A stretch of DNA of 32,488 nt from an uncultured Hyphomicrobiales bacterium (GTDB taxonomy: Bacteria; Pseudomonadota; Alphaproteobacteria; Rhizobiales; Beijerinckiaceae), in NCBI GenBank assembly GCA_903900975.1, contig CAIUPE010000027.1, positions 1-32,488 on the forward strand, read 5' to 3'. Both the position numbers and the translations under genes were made by a program. Positions 6,977-14,780 of the stretch are shown piece by piece; the stretch's first letter is position 1, and each line of letters begins with the position of its first letter. Below the pieces are notes generated by a model. The model ran no database searches. It was not told where the DNA came from and saw nothing but the letters and a program-made list of their open reading frames with translations.

Positions 6977-7963
6977 ATGGCACAATTTTCATATGCAGCC
7001 CGTCTCAATTCATTCAAGGTCAATGAAAAACAATACTGGAATGGTCTAAATCGTAAAATTACAGCCTTCGACTTGATCGGGCGGGCAGCGACTGTCCCGG
7101 GCTTGAATGCCGTCGATTTTAATTATCCTGACCATGTCGACGGACTTAACGAGGCCGATATTCCGGCAAAATTGCAGGAACTCGGGGTTAGCCTAAATGG
7201 CTATGCCATGCGCTATTATGCCGATCCGGGTTTTAAATTAGGGGCGTTTACGCATCCCGATGCGGCGGTCAGACGGGCCGCCATCGACCTCACCAAGCGG
7301 GGTCTTGACTCGCTTGCAGGTGCGGGCGGTCGTTTGATGACGCTTTGGATGGGGCAAGACGGGTTCGATTATTCCTTTCAGATGGATTATGCGCGAGCAT
7401 GGGATATGACCATCAATGCCCTGCGTGAAGTGGCCGACCACAATCCGTCGCTGGATATCAGTATCGAATATAAGCCGAATGAGCCGCGGTCATTTAGCCT
7501 GCTGCCCGATGTGGCAACCACATTGTTAGCCATTCGCGATGTCGAGCGGAAAAATCTAGGCGTTACACTCGACTTTGCCCATGTCCTCTATGCGGATGAA
7601 ATGCCCGCCTATGCGGCCATGCTCGTGCATCGTCATTCACGGCTGCTCGGCATTCATTTAAATGACGGATATGGCAAACGGGATGATGGCTTGATGGTAG
7701 GATCAGTTCATCCCATTCAGACGATAGAACTGCTCTATGTACTTGAACAAATGGGCTATGATCGTGCGCTCTATTTCGACACTTTCCCGGACACGACAGG
7801 GCTTGATCCTGTTGCCGAATGTTCGGTCAATATTCATGCGGTTACCGCGATGCGGAACGTTGTTGATCGGCTTCGCGGCAATGACCAATTGACGCAAGCC
7901 ATTTTGCGCCAAGATGCTGTTCACAGCCAATCGATTGTGCAAGCAGCGCTCTATGGTGGTTGA
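6977..7963 (+). CDS. Sugar isomerase/epimerase, xylose-isomerase-like TIM barrel
   Basis: 328 residues of the AP-endonuclease-2/xylose-isomerase-like TIM-barrel superfamily. Likely metal and catalytic residues are visible on successive strands: E164 in SIEYKPNEPR, D199 and H202 in TLDFAHV, H227 and D230 in GIHLNDG, and D268 in LYFDTFP. Members interconvert aldoses and ketoses or epimerise sugars or sugar phosphates in the cytoplasm. The position, between an importer operon and an RpiR regulator plus PfkB kinase, suggests it acts on the imported sugar, before or after phosphorylation. No strong ribosome-binding site precedes the ATG; TATACT directly before it is probably chance. Exact reaction cannot be read from sequence. 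Confidence 0.82.
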   Translation: MAQFSYAARLNSFKVNEKQYWNGLNRKITAFDLIGRAATVPGLNAVDFNYPDHVDGLNEADIPAKLQELGVSLNGYAMRYYADPGFKLGAFTHPDAAVRRAAIDLTKRGLDSLAGAGGRLMTLWMGQDGFDYSFQMDYARAWDMTINALREVADHNPSLDISIEYKPNEPRSFSLLPDVATTLLAIRDVERKNLGVTLDFAHVLYADEMPAYAAMLVHRHSRLLGIHLNDGYGKRDDGLMVGSVHPIQTIELLYVLEQMGYDRALYFDTFPDTTGLDPVAECSVNIHAVTAMRNVVDRLRGNDQLTQAILRQDAVHSQSIVQAALYGG

Positions 7964-8130
7964 GCGTTTTTATCCTTCGTCGCGGATTTCCTTTCGATCC
8001 GTCGAGGGGCAGTGCGGGCCACATTGACCGATCGCTATCCATATGTGGCGCCAAAGGTCGACAGTCATCGGTGTCTATGTTAGCCAAGATTGAGTAAATT
8101 GCTTTCAAATAACGGGAGAAAAGGCGAGTT

Positions 8131-8985
8131 TTGATAGTTGATCCGAGAACCGTTGGTCCACGCATCCGGATGATGTTGCCGGAAATGACGCCTGCCGAAG
8201 TACGTATTACCGAGATTCTGCTTCGCGGCGCTGCTGATGAATCCATTCCCCTCAAACGATTGGCAGAAGAGGCCGAAACGTCGGAGGCGATGGTTGTTAA
8301 AACGGCCAAGCGGCTTGGCTTTCCGGGTTATCGAGAATTGCGGGCCGCGCTTTTGGCCTATAAAGCCCAACCGAATGTCGACCTCCATCAGGAAGTGACG
8401 CCTGATGATACGGTTGAAAGTATAGTTCAGAAAGTTTTTCACACCTCCATTCAAGCCTTGGAGGAAACCTTAGCGATCCTTGATATGGCAGCCTTCAAAC
8501 ACGCTGCCGAACTCATTCACGGTGCCAGACAACGCGATTTCTATGGCTTGGGCGGATCAGCTCAGATTGCTCGCGATGTATCTCATAAATTTCTTCGGAT
8601 CGGAATCCGGTCATCGGTGTTTGACGATAGCCATATGATGGCTATGTCCGCTTCGCTGCTGCGTGCGGGAGATCTGGTGGTGGTCTTTTCTCATTCTGGA
8701 AAAACATCAAGCGTGATCGACGCCGTACAAATTGCACGCAACAACCGGGCGAGCATTATCCTTGTGACCAATTACGATACATCGCCTTTGGCAGGGTTAA
8801 GTGATGTTGTGCTTTGTTCGACCGCACAAGGATCTCATTTGACCAGCGAGAATGCCGCCGCTCGCATCGCGCAACTCAACATTATGGACGCCATTTTTAT
8901 CGCCGTTGCGCAAAAGGGCTATCAAGCGGCCGAACAAAATTTGAGCCGTACAATGACCGCCGTGCAATCCAAGCGCCGGAATTGA
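8131..8985 (+). CDS. RpiR/MurR-family transcriptional regulator
   Basis: 284 residues from a TTG start at 8131, supported by AAGGCGAG just upstream. Residues 1-77 are the RpiR-type helix-turn-helix (MTPAEVRITEILL, then LKRLAEEAETSEAMVVKTAKRLGF with the GFPGYRELR signature). Residues about 125-265 form a SIS sugar-phosphate-binding domain (FYGLGGSAQIARDVSHKF, then DLVVVFSHSGKTSSVIDA). Such proteins sense a phosphosugar intermediate and usually repress, sometimes activate, the adjacent sugar genes. It begins 167 bases after the isomerase and is followed after 12 bases by the PfkB kinase, so kinase and regulator are one transcription unit. It is a good candidate to control the importer at 992-5764. 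Confidence 0.9.
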   Translation: MIVDPRTVGPRIRMMLPEMTPAEVRITEILLRGAADESIPLKRLAEEAETSEAMVVKTAKRLGFPGYRELRAALLAYKAQPNVDLHQEVTPDDTVESIVQKVFHTSIQALEETLAILDMAAFKHAAELIHGARQRDFYGLGGSAQIARDVSHKFLRIGIRSSVFDDSHMMAMSASLLRAGDLVVVFSHSGKTSSVIDAVQIARNNRASIILVTNYDTSPLAGLSDVVLCSTAQGSHLTSENAAARIAQLNIMDAIFIAVAQKGYQAAEQNLSRTMTAVQSKRRN

Positions 8986-8997
8986 GGGTATCTATCG

Positions 8998-9906
8998 ATG
9001 GCTAAACCGTTTTTCGACGTGATCGTTTGCGGTAGTCTGCATCTCGATATTATGGTAGGCTCTCCCCATCTTCCCCGCATCGATGAAACCGTTTCCGGGA
9101 CCGAATGGCGCATGAAATGCGGGGGCAAAGGGGGCAATCAGGCCGTGATGCCGGCCCGCATGGGGGCCAAGACTGCCATGATCGGCCGCATTGGCGCGGA
9201 TGATTTTGGGTCTCGTCTCATGGCCCATCTGGCGGCCGCGGGTGTCGATTCCTCCTGCGTCGATGTTGATCCGCTGGTTGGATCGGGGATGAGTGTCGCT
9301 ATCGTGGATCGTCAAGGCGAATACGGAGCCGTGATTGTTTCGGGTTCCAACCTGTCGATTGATCCTGACCGCGCTGCTCAGCAGTTTAAAATGCTTGGCG
9401 GGGCCAAGATCGTGTTGTTGCAAAATGAAATTCCTGAAGCCGTCAATCTCGCGGTTGCACAAGCGGCGCGGGAGCAGGGTGCCTATGTGGTGCTCAATGC
9501 CGCCCCCGCGCGCCACATCGGTTCGGATTTCACGACGGCGATTGATTGTCTGGTGGTCAACCGCGTCGAAGCCGAAATGATGTCGGGACACGCCGTTTCG
9601 GATCCGTCGAGCGCTGCTGAAGCACTCGCGATTCTAAGCGATACAACACGCGATGTGATCATCACGTTGGGCGGGGAAGGGCTTGTTTATCAGGCCAAAT
9701 CGGGCAAACCGCAACGGCTTGATCCTCATCCGATTGTCGTGGCCTCAACCCATGGCGCGGGCGATTGCTTTTTGGGCGCGCTTGCCGTCCAACGGGCCAA
9801 GGGCGCGGACTTGGATCAAGCCTGTGCCGCAGCCAATTCGGTCGCAGCTCATTTCGTTAGCACGCCTGAAGATCAGCGCTCAATGGTCGATTTTTCGCTT
9901 CGGTGA
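8998..9906 (+). CDS. PfkB-family sugar kinase (ribokinase-like), copy 1
   Basis: 302 residues. N-terminal PfkB signature KCGGKGGNQAV (GGKGGNQA at 42-49) binds sugar, and the C-terminal signature ASTHGAGDCFLGAL gives the anion hole and catalytic base D256. The usual Asp-Thr before GAGD is replaced by Ser-Thr-His, a small departure from classic ribokinase (DTTGAGD). It would phosphorylate a pentose or related sugar with ATP, trapping it in the cytoplasm. It is coupled to the RpiR gene upstream and ends 9 bases from the convergent stop of the aldehyde dehydrogenase. A second PfkB kinase is at 14781-15713, so the two probably have different substrates. Confidence 0.88.
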   Translation: MAKPFFDVIVCGSLHLDIMVGSPHLPRIDETVSGTEWRMKCGGKGGNQAVMPARMGAKTAMIGRIGADDFGSRLMAHLAAAGVDSSCVDVDPLVGSGMSVAIVDRQGEYGAVIVSGSNLSIDPDRAAQQFKMLGGAKIVLLQNEIPEAVNLAVAQAAREQGAYVVLNAAPARHIGSDFTTAIDCLVVNRVEAEMMSGHAVSDPSSAAEALAILSDTTRDVIITLGGEGLVYQAKSGKPQRLDPHPIVVASTHGAGDCFLGALAVQRAKGADLDQACAAANSVAAHFVSTPEDQRSMVDFSLR

Positions 9907-9915
9907 GACGACCCT

Positions 9916-12312
9916 TTATTCGCCATAGGGAATCCAGATGTTTTTGATCTGGGTTGCGTGGCGAAGATAATCATGGCCTTGGGCGCTCCGATCATCGAAC
10001 CAATCCAATGCCTTGCCTCCTTTCGCCCATACAGGCTTGAGATTTCCAGCCGAGGCTTGCTCGACCAAAGCATTGCCTGCTTGTGTGCCATGATACCACA
10101 GGGCATCGACGTCATCGTGATCGGCGAGCGTTTTGGCCAATTCATCCGTATTGCCGGTAACGAGATTGATAACACCGCCCGGTAGGTCGGACGTATCCAG
10201 GATCTGGTAGAAATCGGTTGCCGCCAATGGATACCGCGACGAGGGTACCACAATGGTCCGGTTACCCATGGCAATGGCTGGCATAACAAGCGAGATGAAC
10301 GCCAGAAGTGGGGCGTCGTCTGGGCAAACGAGCCCCATAATCCCATAGGGTTCGTTCATGGCCAAGGTCACATGGCGCGATTTGGTTGAATGGACGCGGC
10401 CATCATATTTATCGACCTGAGCGGCATAATAAAAAATGCGCCTGATCGATTTTGATACTTCCGCCATCGCCTGTTCAGGGGAGATACCGAAACTCTCAAG
10501 GCGCTCGGTAAACTCTTGCCGACGAACCGCAAAATTTTCAGCGATATAATAGAGCACCTGCGCACGGTTATGGGCGGTTGCCGTGCTCCATCCGCTCGCT
10601 TTAGCAGCCGCTTCGACGGCATTACGAATATCCTTGCGATTGCCGAGGCCGGCTTCGCCGAGAGGATGGCCATGGGGTCCTAGAACCGAATAACTATATC
10701 CGGAATCAGGCCGCGTCTGTTTGCCACCGATATAGAGTTTGGCTGTCCGGTCGATGCCGCTTTCTAACGTTGAATTGGCCGTCAGTGCCGGCGCGGTATC
10801 AAGCGGGTTGCTTGCTGTTGGCGATTTTTCGGCCAGCGATGTTTCCCAATCGGGATTTAAATATTCATAAAGTCCTTCGCGTCCCCCCTCGCGCCCGAAG
10901 CCGCTTTCGCGATAGCCGCCGAAGCCTGCCGCGGCATCAAAAAGATTGGTCGAATTGATCCAGACAACACCAGCTTTCATTCGCGCTGCGGTATCAAGTG
11001 CCAGATTGATGTTTTCCGACCAGACCGACGCGGCTAACCCATACCGGGTATGGTTAGCGATCTGAACGGCTTCATCCGGCGTTCGGAACGTCATAACGGC
11101 AGCAACGGGGCCGAAAATCTCAATATCGGCCACAGTTGATGATGGTTCGGCATCGATGAAGACCGAGGGCGGGAAGAAACTTCCCGTTGCTGGTAAAGCG
11201 CAAGAGGATTGCCAGAGTGTACCGCCCTCTTCGACGCCTTGCGCGACCAACGCTTGAATGCGTTGCAATTGGACGGGTGCGACGATCGCGCCCATATCGA
11301 CATTTTTGTCGAGCGGATCGCCAATGCGCATCGTTTCCATTCGACGCTTCAGCTTGGCTAAGAAACGTGGCGCAATCCCCTCTTGCACAAGCAGACGGGA
11401 TCCGGCGCAACAGACCTGTCCCTGGTTGAACCAGATCGCATCGACAACGCCTTCAATCGCGGAATCAAGGTCAGCATCTTCATGAACGATGAAGGGCGAT
11501 TTTCCGCCAAGTTCCAACGATATTTTTTTGCCCGAACCGGCGGTTGCCTTGCGGATAATCCGGCCAACCTCGGTGGAGCCTGTAAACGCGATTTTATCGA
11601 CATCGGCATGGGCGACCAGCGCGGCACCGGTTGCACCGTCGCCCGTCACGATGTTAACGACACCGTCGGGAAGTCCCACCTCGCGACAAATTTCAGCAAA
11701 AGCTAAGGCCGTTAGTGGTGTGAATTCGGCAGGCTTCAAGACGATCGTGTTTCCGGCTGCCAATGCGGGCGCCACTTTCCATGCCAGCATCAAGAGCGGA
11801 AAGTTCCAAGGAATGATTTGCCCGCAGACGCCCACCGGTTGATAGCGCTCGAATTCGCTTTCGAGCAGTTCGGCCCAACCGGCATGATGGTAGAAATGGC
11901 GGGCGACCAGTGGAATATCGATGTCGCGGCTTTCACGGATCGGTTTGCCATTGTCGAGGGATTCCAGAACCGATAAAAACCGTTCGCGTTTTTGGATATG
12001 TCGGGCGAGCGCATATAAATGGCGCGCGCGCTCATGGCCAGCCAGCGCAGACCATGCCGGGAAGGCAAGTCGTGCGGCCTTAACGGCGGCATCAATATCC
12101 TCAGACGACCCCGCCGAAACGCGACCGAGCGGAGTGTCACGCGCTGGATTAAGGGATTCAAAATATGACCCGCCTTGAGACGGCACGAAGGCTCCCCCGA
12201 TGAAATGGTGAAAGCCGTCTTTATGCCTCGCCAGCCATTCATTGACATGGGCTTCGGATTCAGGCGAGGGACCATAGTCCATACTGTCCAAAATAGCTTT
12301 GACGGTTGGCAT
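9916..12312 (-). CDS. Aldehyde dehydrogenase with a second, degenerate ALDH domain
   Basis: 798 residues, about 1.6 times a normal ALDH. Residues about 35-490 form a complete NAD(P)-dependent enzyme: PWNFP (Asn170), FTGSTEVG at 243-250, LELGG with the general base E267, and GQVCCAG with the nucleophile C301 (C302 adjacent). Residues about 515-798 repeat the N-terminal ALDH fold (LYIGGKQTRPDSG, then IMGLVCPDDAPLL, INLVTGNTDEL) but lack the catalytic Glu and Cys, so this half is probably structural. The gene follows deoC with an 11-base gap and has AGGA before its ATG. With DeoC it would oxidise the acetaldehyde released from deoxyribose 5-phosphate, or a similar aldehyde, to the acid. Confidence 0.88.
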   Translation of the reverse strand: MPTVKAILDSMDYGPSPESEAHVNEWLARHKDGFHHFIGGAFVPSQGGSYFESLNPARDTPLGRVSAGSSEDIDAAVKAARLAFPAWSALAGHERARHLYALARHIQKRERFLSVLESLDNGKPIRESRDIDIPLVARHFYHHAGWAELLESEFERYQPVGVCGQIIPWNFPLLMLAWKVAPALAAGNTIVLKPAEFTPLTALAFAEICREVGLPDGVVNIVTGDGATGAALVAHADVDKIAFTGSTEVGRIIRKATAGSGKKISLELGGKSPFIVHEDADLDSAIEGVVDAIWFNQGQVCCAGSRLLVQEGIAPRFLAKLKRRMETMRIGDPLDKNVDMGAIVAPVQLQRIQALVAQGVEEGGTLWQSSCALPATGSFFPPSVFIDAEPSSTVADIEIFGPVAAVMTFRTPDEAVQIANHTRYGLAASVWSENINLALDTAARMKAGVVWINSTNLFDAAAGFGGYRESGFGREGGREGLYEYLNPDWETSLAEKSPTASNPLDTAPALTANSTLESGIDRTAKLYIGGKQTRPDSGYSYSVLGPHGHPLGEAGLGNRKDIRNAVEAAAKASGWSTATAHNRAQVLYYIAENFAVRRQEFTERLESFGISPEQAMAEVSKSIRRIFYYAAQVDKYDGRVHSTKSRHVTLAMNEPYGIMGLVCPDDAPLLAFISLVMPAIAMGNRTIVVPSSRYPLAATDFYQILDTSDLPGGVINLVTGNTDELAKTLADHDDVDALWYHGTQAGNALVEQASAGNLKPVWAKGGKALDWFDDRSAQGHDYLRHATQIKNIWIPYGE

Positions 12313-12323
12313 GGCAGGGGTCC

Positions 12324-13382
12324 TTAGGCGAGAGCATGATGGGTGAGGGCAGCGTAACGGCCCGTGACGTAATGTTCCAATTGCCGTTCAATGTCAGCGA
12401 GCATGGAGGAGGCACCAATTCGAAACAGCTGGGGTTCAAGCCAGGCGCGCCCGAGCTCCTCGTTCATCAAGGTTAGCCAAGCGAGCGCTTCTTTTGATGT
12501 TTTGAGGCCGCCTGCGGGTTTGAAGCCAATCTCGATTCCCGTTTTGTCCCCAAAATCGCGCACGGCGCGAACCATGATAAGGCTGACGGGAAGCGTTGCG
12601 TTCACCTCTTCTTTGCCCGTCGACGTCTTGATAAAATCGGCACCGGCCATCATCGCGACCATGCTGGCTTTATAGACATTCCGAAGCGTTTTGAGATCGC
12701 CCGTGCCCAAAATGGCCTTTAAATGGGCATCCCCGCACGCTTCTCGCATGGCGGCAATTTCATCGTAAAGCGCATTCCAATCTTGGGTGAGCACTTGGGC
12801 CCGATGAATGACAATGTCGATTTCGGCGGCGCCCTCCGAAACGGCATACCGGATTTCCGCTAATCGCTGGGGCAGAGGCGTTAATCCGGCTGGAAAGCCG
12901 GTTGCCACAGAGGCCACGGGTATCCCTGATCCCGCCAAGGCTTTCACGGCAGGTCTGACCATGGCGGGATAAACACAAACGGCGCCAACCGTCGGCGGCT
13001 GATCGGAAAGCCCTAAAGCTTCCACCACATCGGCGCGTAAGGGGCGGCGAGCTTTCATGGCAAGGCGATGCACCCGACCTTCCGTATCGTCGCCCGCCAA
13101 GGTCGTAAGGTCGATACATTGAATGGCTTTGATCAGCCAGGCCGCTTGATATTCCTTCTTGACGGACCGCCGCGTGGTCAAGTTTTGGGCGCGACGGTCG
13201 GAAGCTGATAAATTCACCTGAATATCATCGAACCAATCACGATGCAGTGGTGTGCCCGGATTACGGGAATGATGACGCGTGCCATCGGGTAACACGCTCA
13301 ACGCGCGTGATTCCAACCCCGTCGCCGATGTTTGTTCGGTCTTATGATCGGATGCAGATGCCGTTGCATCGGTTGGTTTCAT
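12324..13382 (-). CDS. deoC: Deoxyribose-phosphate aldolase
   Basis: 352 residues from the ATG at 13382 (GGAAG 8 bases upstream; a GTG at 13397 would add five). A 60-residue Ser/Thr/Asp-rich N-terminal extension precedes a DERA-type TIM barrel. Schiff-base Lys is K252 in ADFIKTSTGK; second active-site Lys K288 in GFKPAGGLK; Asp189 in EIDIVI matches the proton-relay position. The segment NLTTRRSVKKEYQAAWLIKAI with CIDLTTLAGDD places it in the longer, animal-DERA-like branch rather than the 250-residue E. coli type. It cleaves 2-deoxyribose 5-phosphate to glyceraldehyde 3-phosphate and acetaldehyde; the aldehyde dehydrogenase gene 11 bases downstream can remove the acetaldehyde. Probably co-transcribed with the fucU-like gene upstream (117 bases). 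Confidence 0.93.
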   Translation of the reverse strand: MKPTDATASASDHKTEQTSATGLESRALSVLPDGTRHHSRNPGTPLHRDWFDDIQVNLSASDRRAQNLTTRRSVKKEYQAAWLIKAIQCIDLTTLAGDDTEGRVHRLAMKARRPLRADVVEALGLSDQPPTVGAVCVYPAMVRPAVKALAGSGIPVASVATGFPAGLTPLPQRLAEIRYAVSEGAAEIDIVIHRAQVLTQDWNALYDEIAAMREACGDAHLKAILGTGDLKTLRNVYKASMVAMMAGADFIKTSTGKEEVNATLPVSLIMVRAVRDFGDKTGIEIGFKPAGGLKTSKEALAWLTLMNEELGRAWLEPQLFRIGASSMLADIERQLEHYVTGRYAALTHHALA

Positions 13383-13499
13383 TGGAGGGACTTCCACGTC
13401 AAAATGGGTTGAATAGGATGATCAAGATGTCAACGGGAAGCTGTGACGCTCGGCCAATGCATTGACAATTTTTCAACGGAATCTTTGTCGTCACCTGCT

Positions 13500-13940
13500 T
13501 TAAAGCACGCCTTTTTTAAAGAGAAAGCAACCGTAAGGCCCCGGATCGGAGGTCTGGACAATGGCAAACGATTTTCGCGCCGCGTCATAAAATGAAAAGC
13601 GTTCCAAGGCCCCCATTTTGATCACGCGGCCTTCGGCTTGGTTGATCACGTCTTGTATCGCGGTATGGATTGGAACAATCTGGTTCGGGTTACCCACCAC
13701 CTCCATGCGCTGCACCGGTTCGTCGACAAAGGTGTCCAGCGGAAAGACCGATAGAACGGCTGACGCGGCCCGCACCAGATCGCAACCGAACAAAGGAATT
13801 ACACGGCCATGCGTCGTACCCGTTGCCAAACTCGCGGCCGGATGATTCCGATCACATAACAAGAGATCATCGCCATGGCCCATGGTTTTCAAAACGAATA
13901 ATAATTCGCCGGTCAGAATGGGATCAATTCCTTTTAGCAT
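13500..13940 (-). CDS. fucU: FucU/RbsD-family sugar mutarotase, copy A
   Basis: 146 residues from the ATG at 13940 (GGAGAAG before it; a longer frame to 14021 is not coding-like). Family features: MLKGIDPILTGELL start, catalytic His22 in MGHGDDLLLCD, a central RMEVVG segment, ERFSFYDAARKSFAIV and the C-terminal YGCFLFKKGV. It resembles FucU (L-fucose mutarotase, about 140 residues) more than RbsD. FucU/RbsD proteins speed exchange between ring forms of a free sugar so that the right anomer or ring reaches the kinase or isomerase. It is about half identical by eye to copy B (14303-14752), from which it diverges across a palindromic operator-like site. Confidence 0.87.
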   Translation of the reverse strand: MLKGIDPILTGELLFVLKTMGHGDDLLLCDRNHPAASLATGTTHGRVIPLFGCDLVRAASAVLSVFPLDTFVDEPVQRMEVVGNPNQIVPIHTAIQDVINQAEGRVIKMGALERFSFYDAARKSFAIVQTSDPGPYGCFLFKKGVL

Positions 13941-14302
13941 CCGACTTCTCCCCCCACACACCCTTTGGCCGAAATCCCATCGCTTACCATGTTGGCCAAT
14001 TACGTTTCCTAAATTCGTCAATTGACTTTAAGTGTGATCACACTTTAACATCAACTGCAAGAAAGTTGTTAAAGCGAAATAAGATATTGAGTTCTAAGCA
14101 ACATTGCGCATCCGATCGAATGGGGCGTGAGGCGTTCCGAGCCATTGTGGATAGGAACGAATGGGAGGTTAAGCCGAATGCATCGCATGAGCGCAATGCC
14201 GATTGACCCCTTGTTTTTCTTAAACTCTAGGATCTCATCGGTTTAACAAAATCGTGAACGAGGGGGCGGGATGGTGCCCTATGACACAAAGAGTAAAATC
14301 CC
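13941..14302. promoter_or_regulatory. Divergent promoter region between the two fucU-like genes
   Basis: 362 bases without a gene. The left half (13941-14060) holds the palindrome at 14030-14045 and a plus-strand promoter-like pair, TTGACT (14022-14027) and TAACAT (14046-14051) with an 18-base spacer. The palindrome lies wholly within that spacer, where a bound protein would block RNA polymerase. The right half carries no clear signal; it is the leader of copy B. Confidence 0.5.
14030..14045. promoter_or_regulatory. Perfect 16-bp palindrome, candidate operator
   Basis: AAGTGTGATCACACTT is identical to its reverse complement over 16 bases. It lies 85-91 bases upstream of fucU copy A and about 257 bases upstream of copy B, inside the only divergent promoter region of the deoC and PfkB/GntR operons. 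Likely ligand is the GntR protein (15715-16404) or the RpiR protein (8131-8985). The TGTGA/TCACA halves recall a CRP/FNR site but abut without the usual six-base spacer. Confidence 0.6.
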
Positions 14303-14752
14303 ATGTTGAAGAAAATTGATCCACGGTTGAATGCTGATGTTCTGTATGCTTTGCGCGCCATGGGACATGGCGATGAACTGATCTTGTGCGACACAAATTT
14401 TCCCGGCGATTCATTGGCACGACAAACCGTTTTGGGGAAACTGTTGCGGATCGACAATACGAGTGCGGCTGAAGCAGCACGTGCCATTTTATCGGTTATG
14501 CCGTTGGACAGTTTTGTTGATCACTCGGCTTGGCGGATGGAGGTGGTCGGCCAGCCTAATGAGGTGCCGAAGGTTCAAGCGGAAGTACAAAAGGAAATTG
14601 ATCGGGCCGAGAAAAAATCGATGCCGATGGCCACAATTGAGCGCTTCGCCTTCTATGAACGTGCCAAGAAAGCCTATTGCGTGATCGCAACGGGTGAAAC
14701 CAGGTTCTATGGCTGCTTTGTTTTCAAGAAGGGCGTTATTCCGCCAAAGTGA
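14303..14752 (+). CDS. fucU: FucU/RbsD-family sugar mutarotase, copy B
   Basis: 149 residues. MLKKIDPRLNADVLYALRAM, then catalytic His22 in GHGDELILCD, RMEVVGQPNEV, ERFAFYERAKKAYCVIATGE and a C-terminal YGCFVFKKGVIP. The last two segments follow E. coli FucU closely in layout (FYERA-x-KA near the end, then the KKGV tail). It would mutarotate a free aldose in the cytoplasm. It starts the plus-strand unit fucU-PfkB-GntR, with 28 bases to the kinase, so the mutarotated sugar is probably the kinase's substrate. Copy A on the other strand has the same length and motifs but a different middle, which could mean a different sugar or a different ring form. Confidence 0.87.
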   Translation: MLKKIDPRLNADVLYALRAMGHGDELILCDTNFPGDSLARQTVLGKLLRIDNTSAAEAARAILSVMPLDSFVDHSAWRMEVVGQPNEVPKVQAEVQKEIDRAEKKSMPMATIERFAFYERAKKAYCVIATGETRFYGCFVFKKGVIPPK

Positions 14753-14780
14753 GCGTCAACCCTAACAACAAGGCAGTGTT

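Noticed and set aside
13941-14021. N-terminal extension of fucU copy A to 14021
   Set aside because: The family starts at MLK; the ATG at 13940 has a good GGAGAAG site and the extension is unrelated to mutarotases.
14030-14045. Reading the palindrome as a CRP/FNR site
   Set aside because: TGTGA and TCACA directly abut, whereas CRP-type sites need a six-base spacer.
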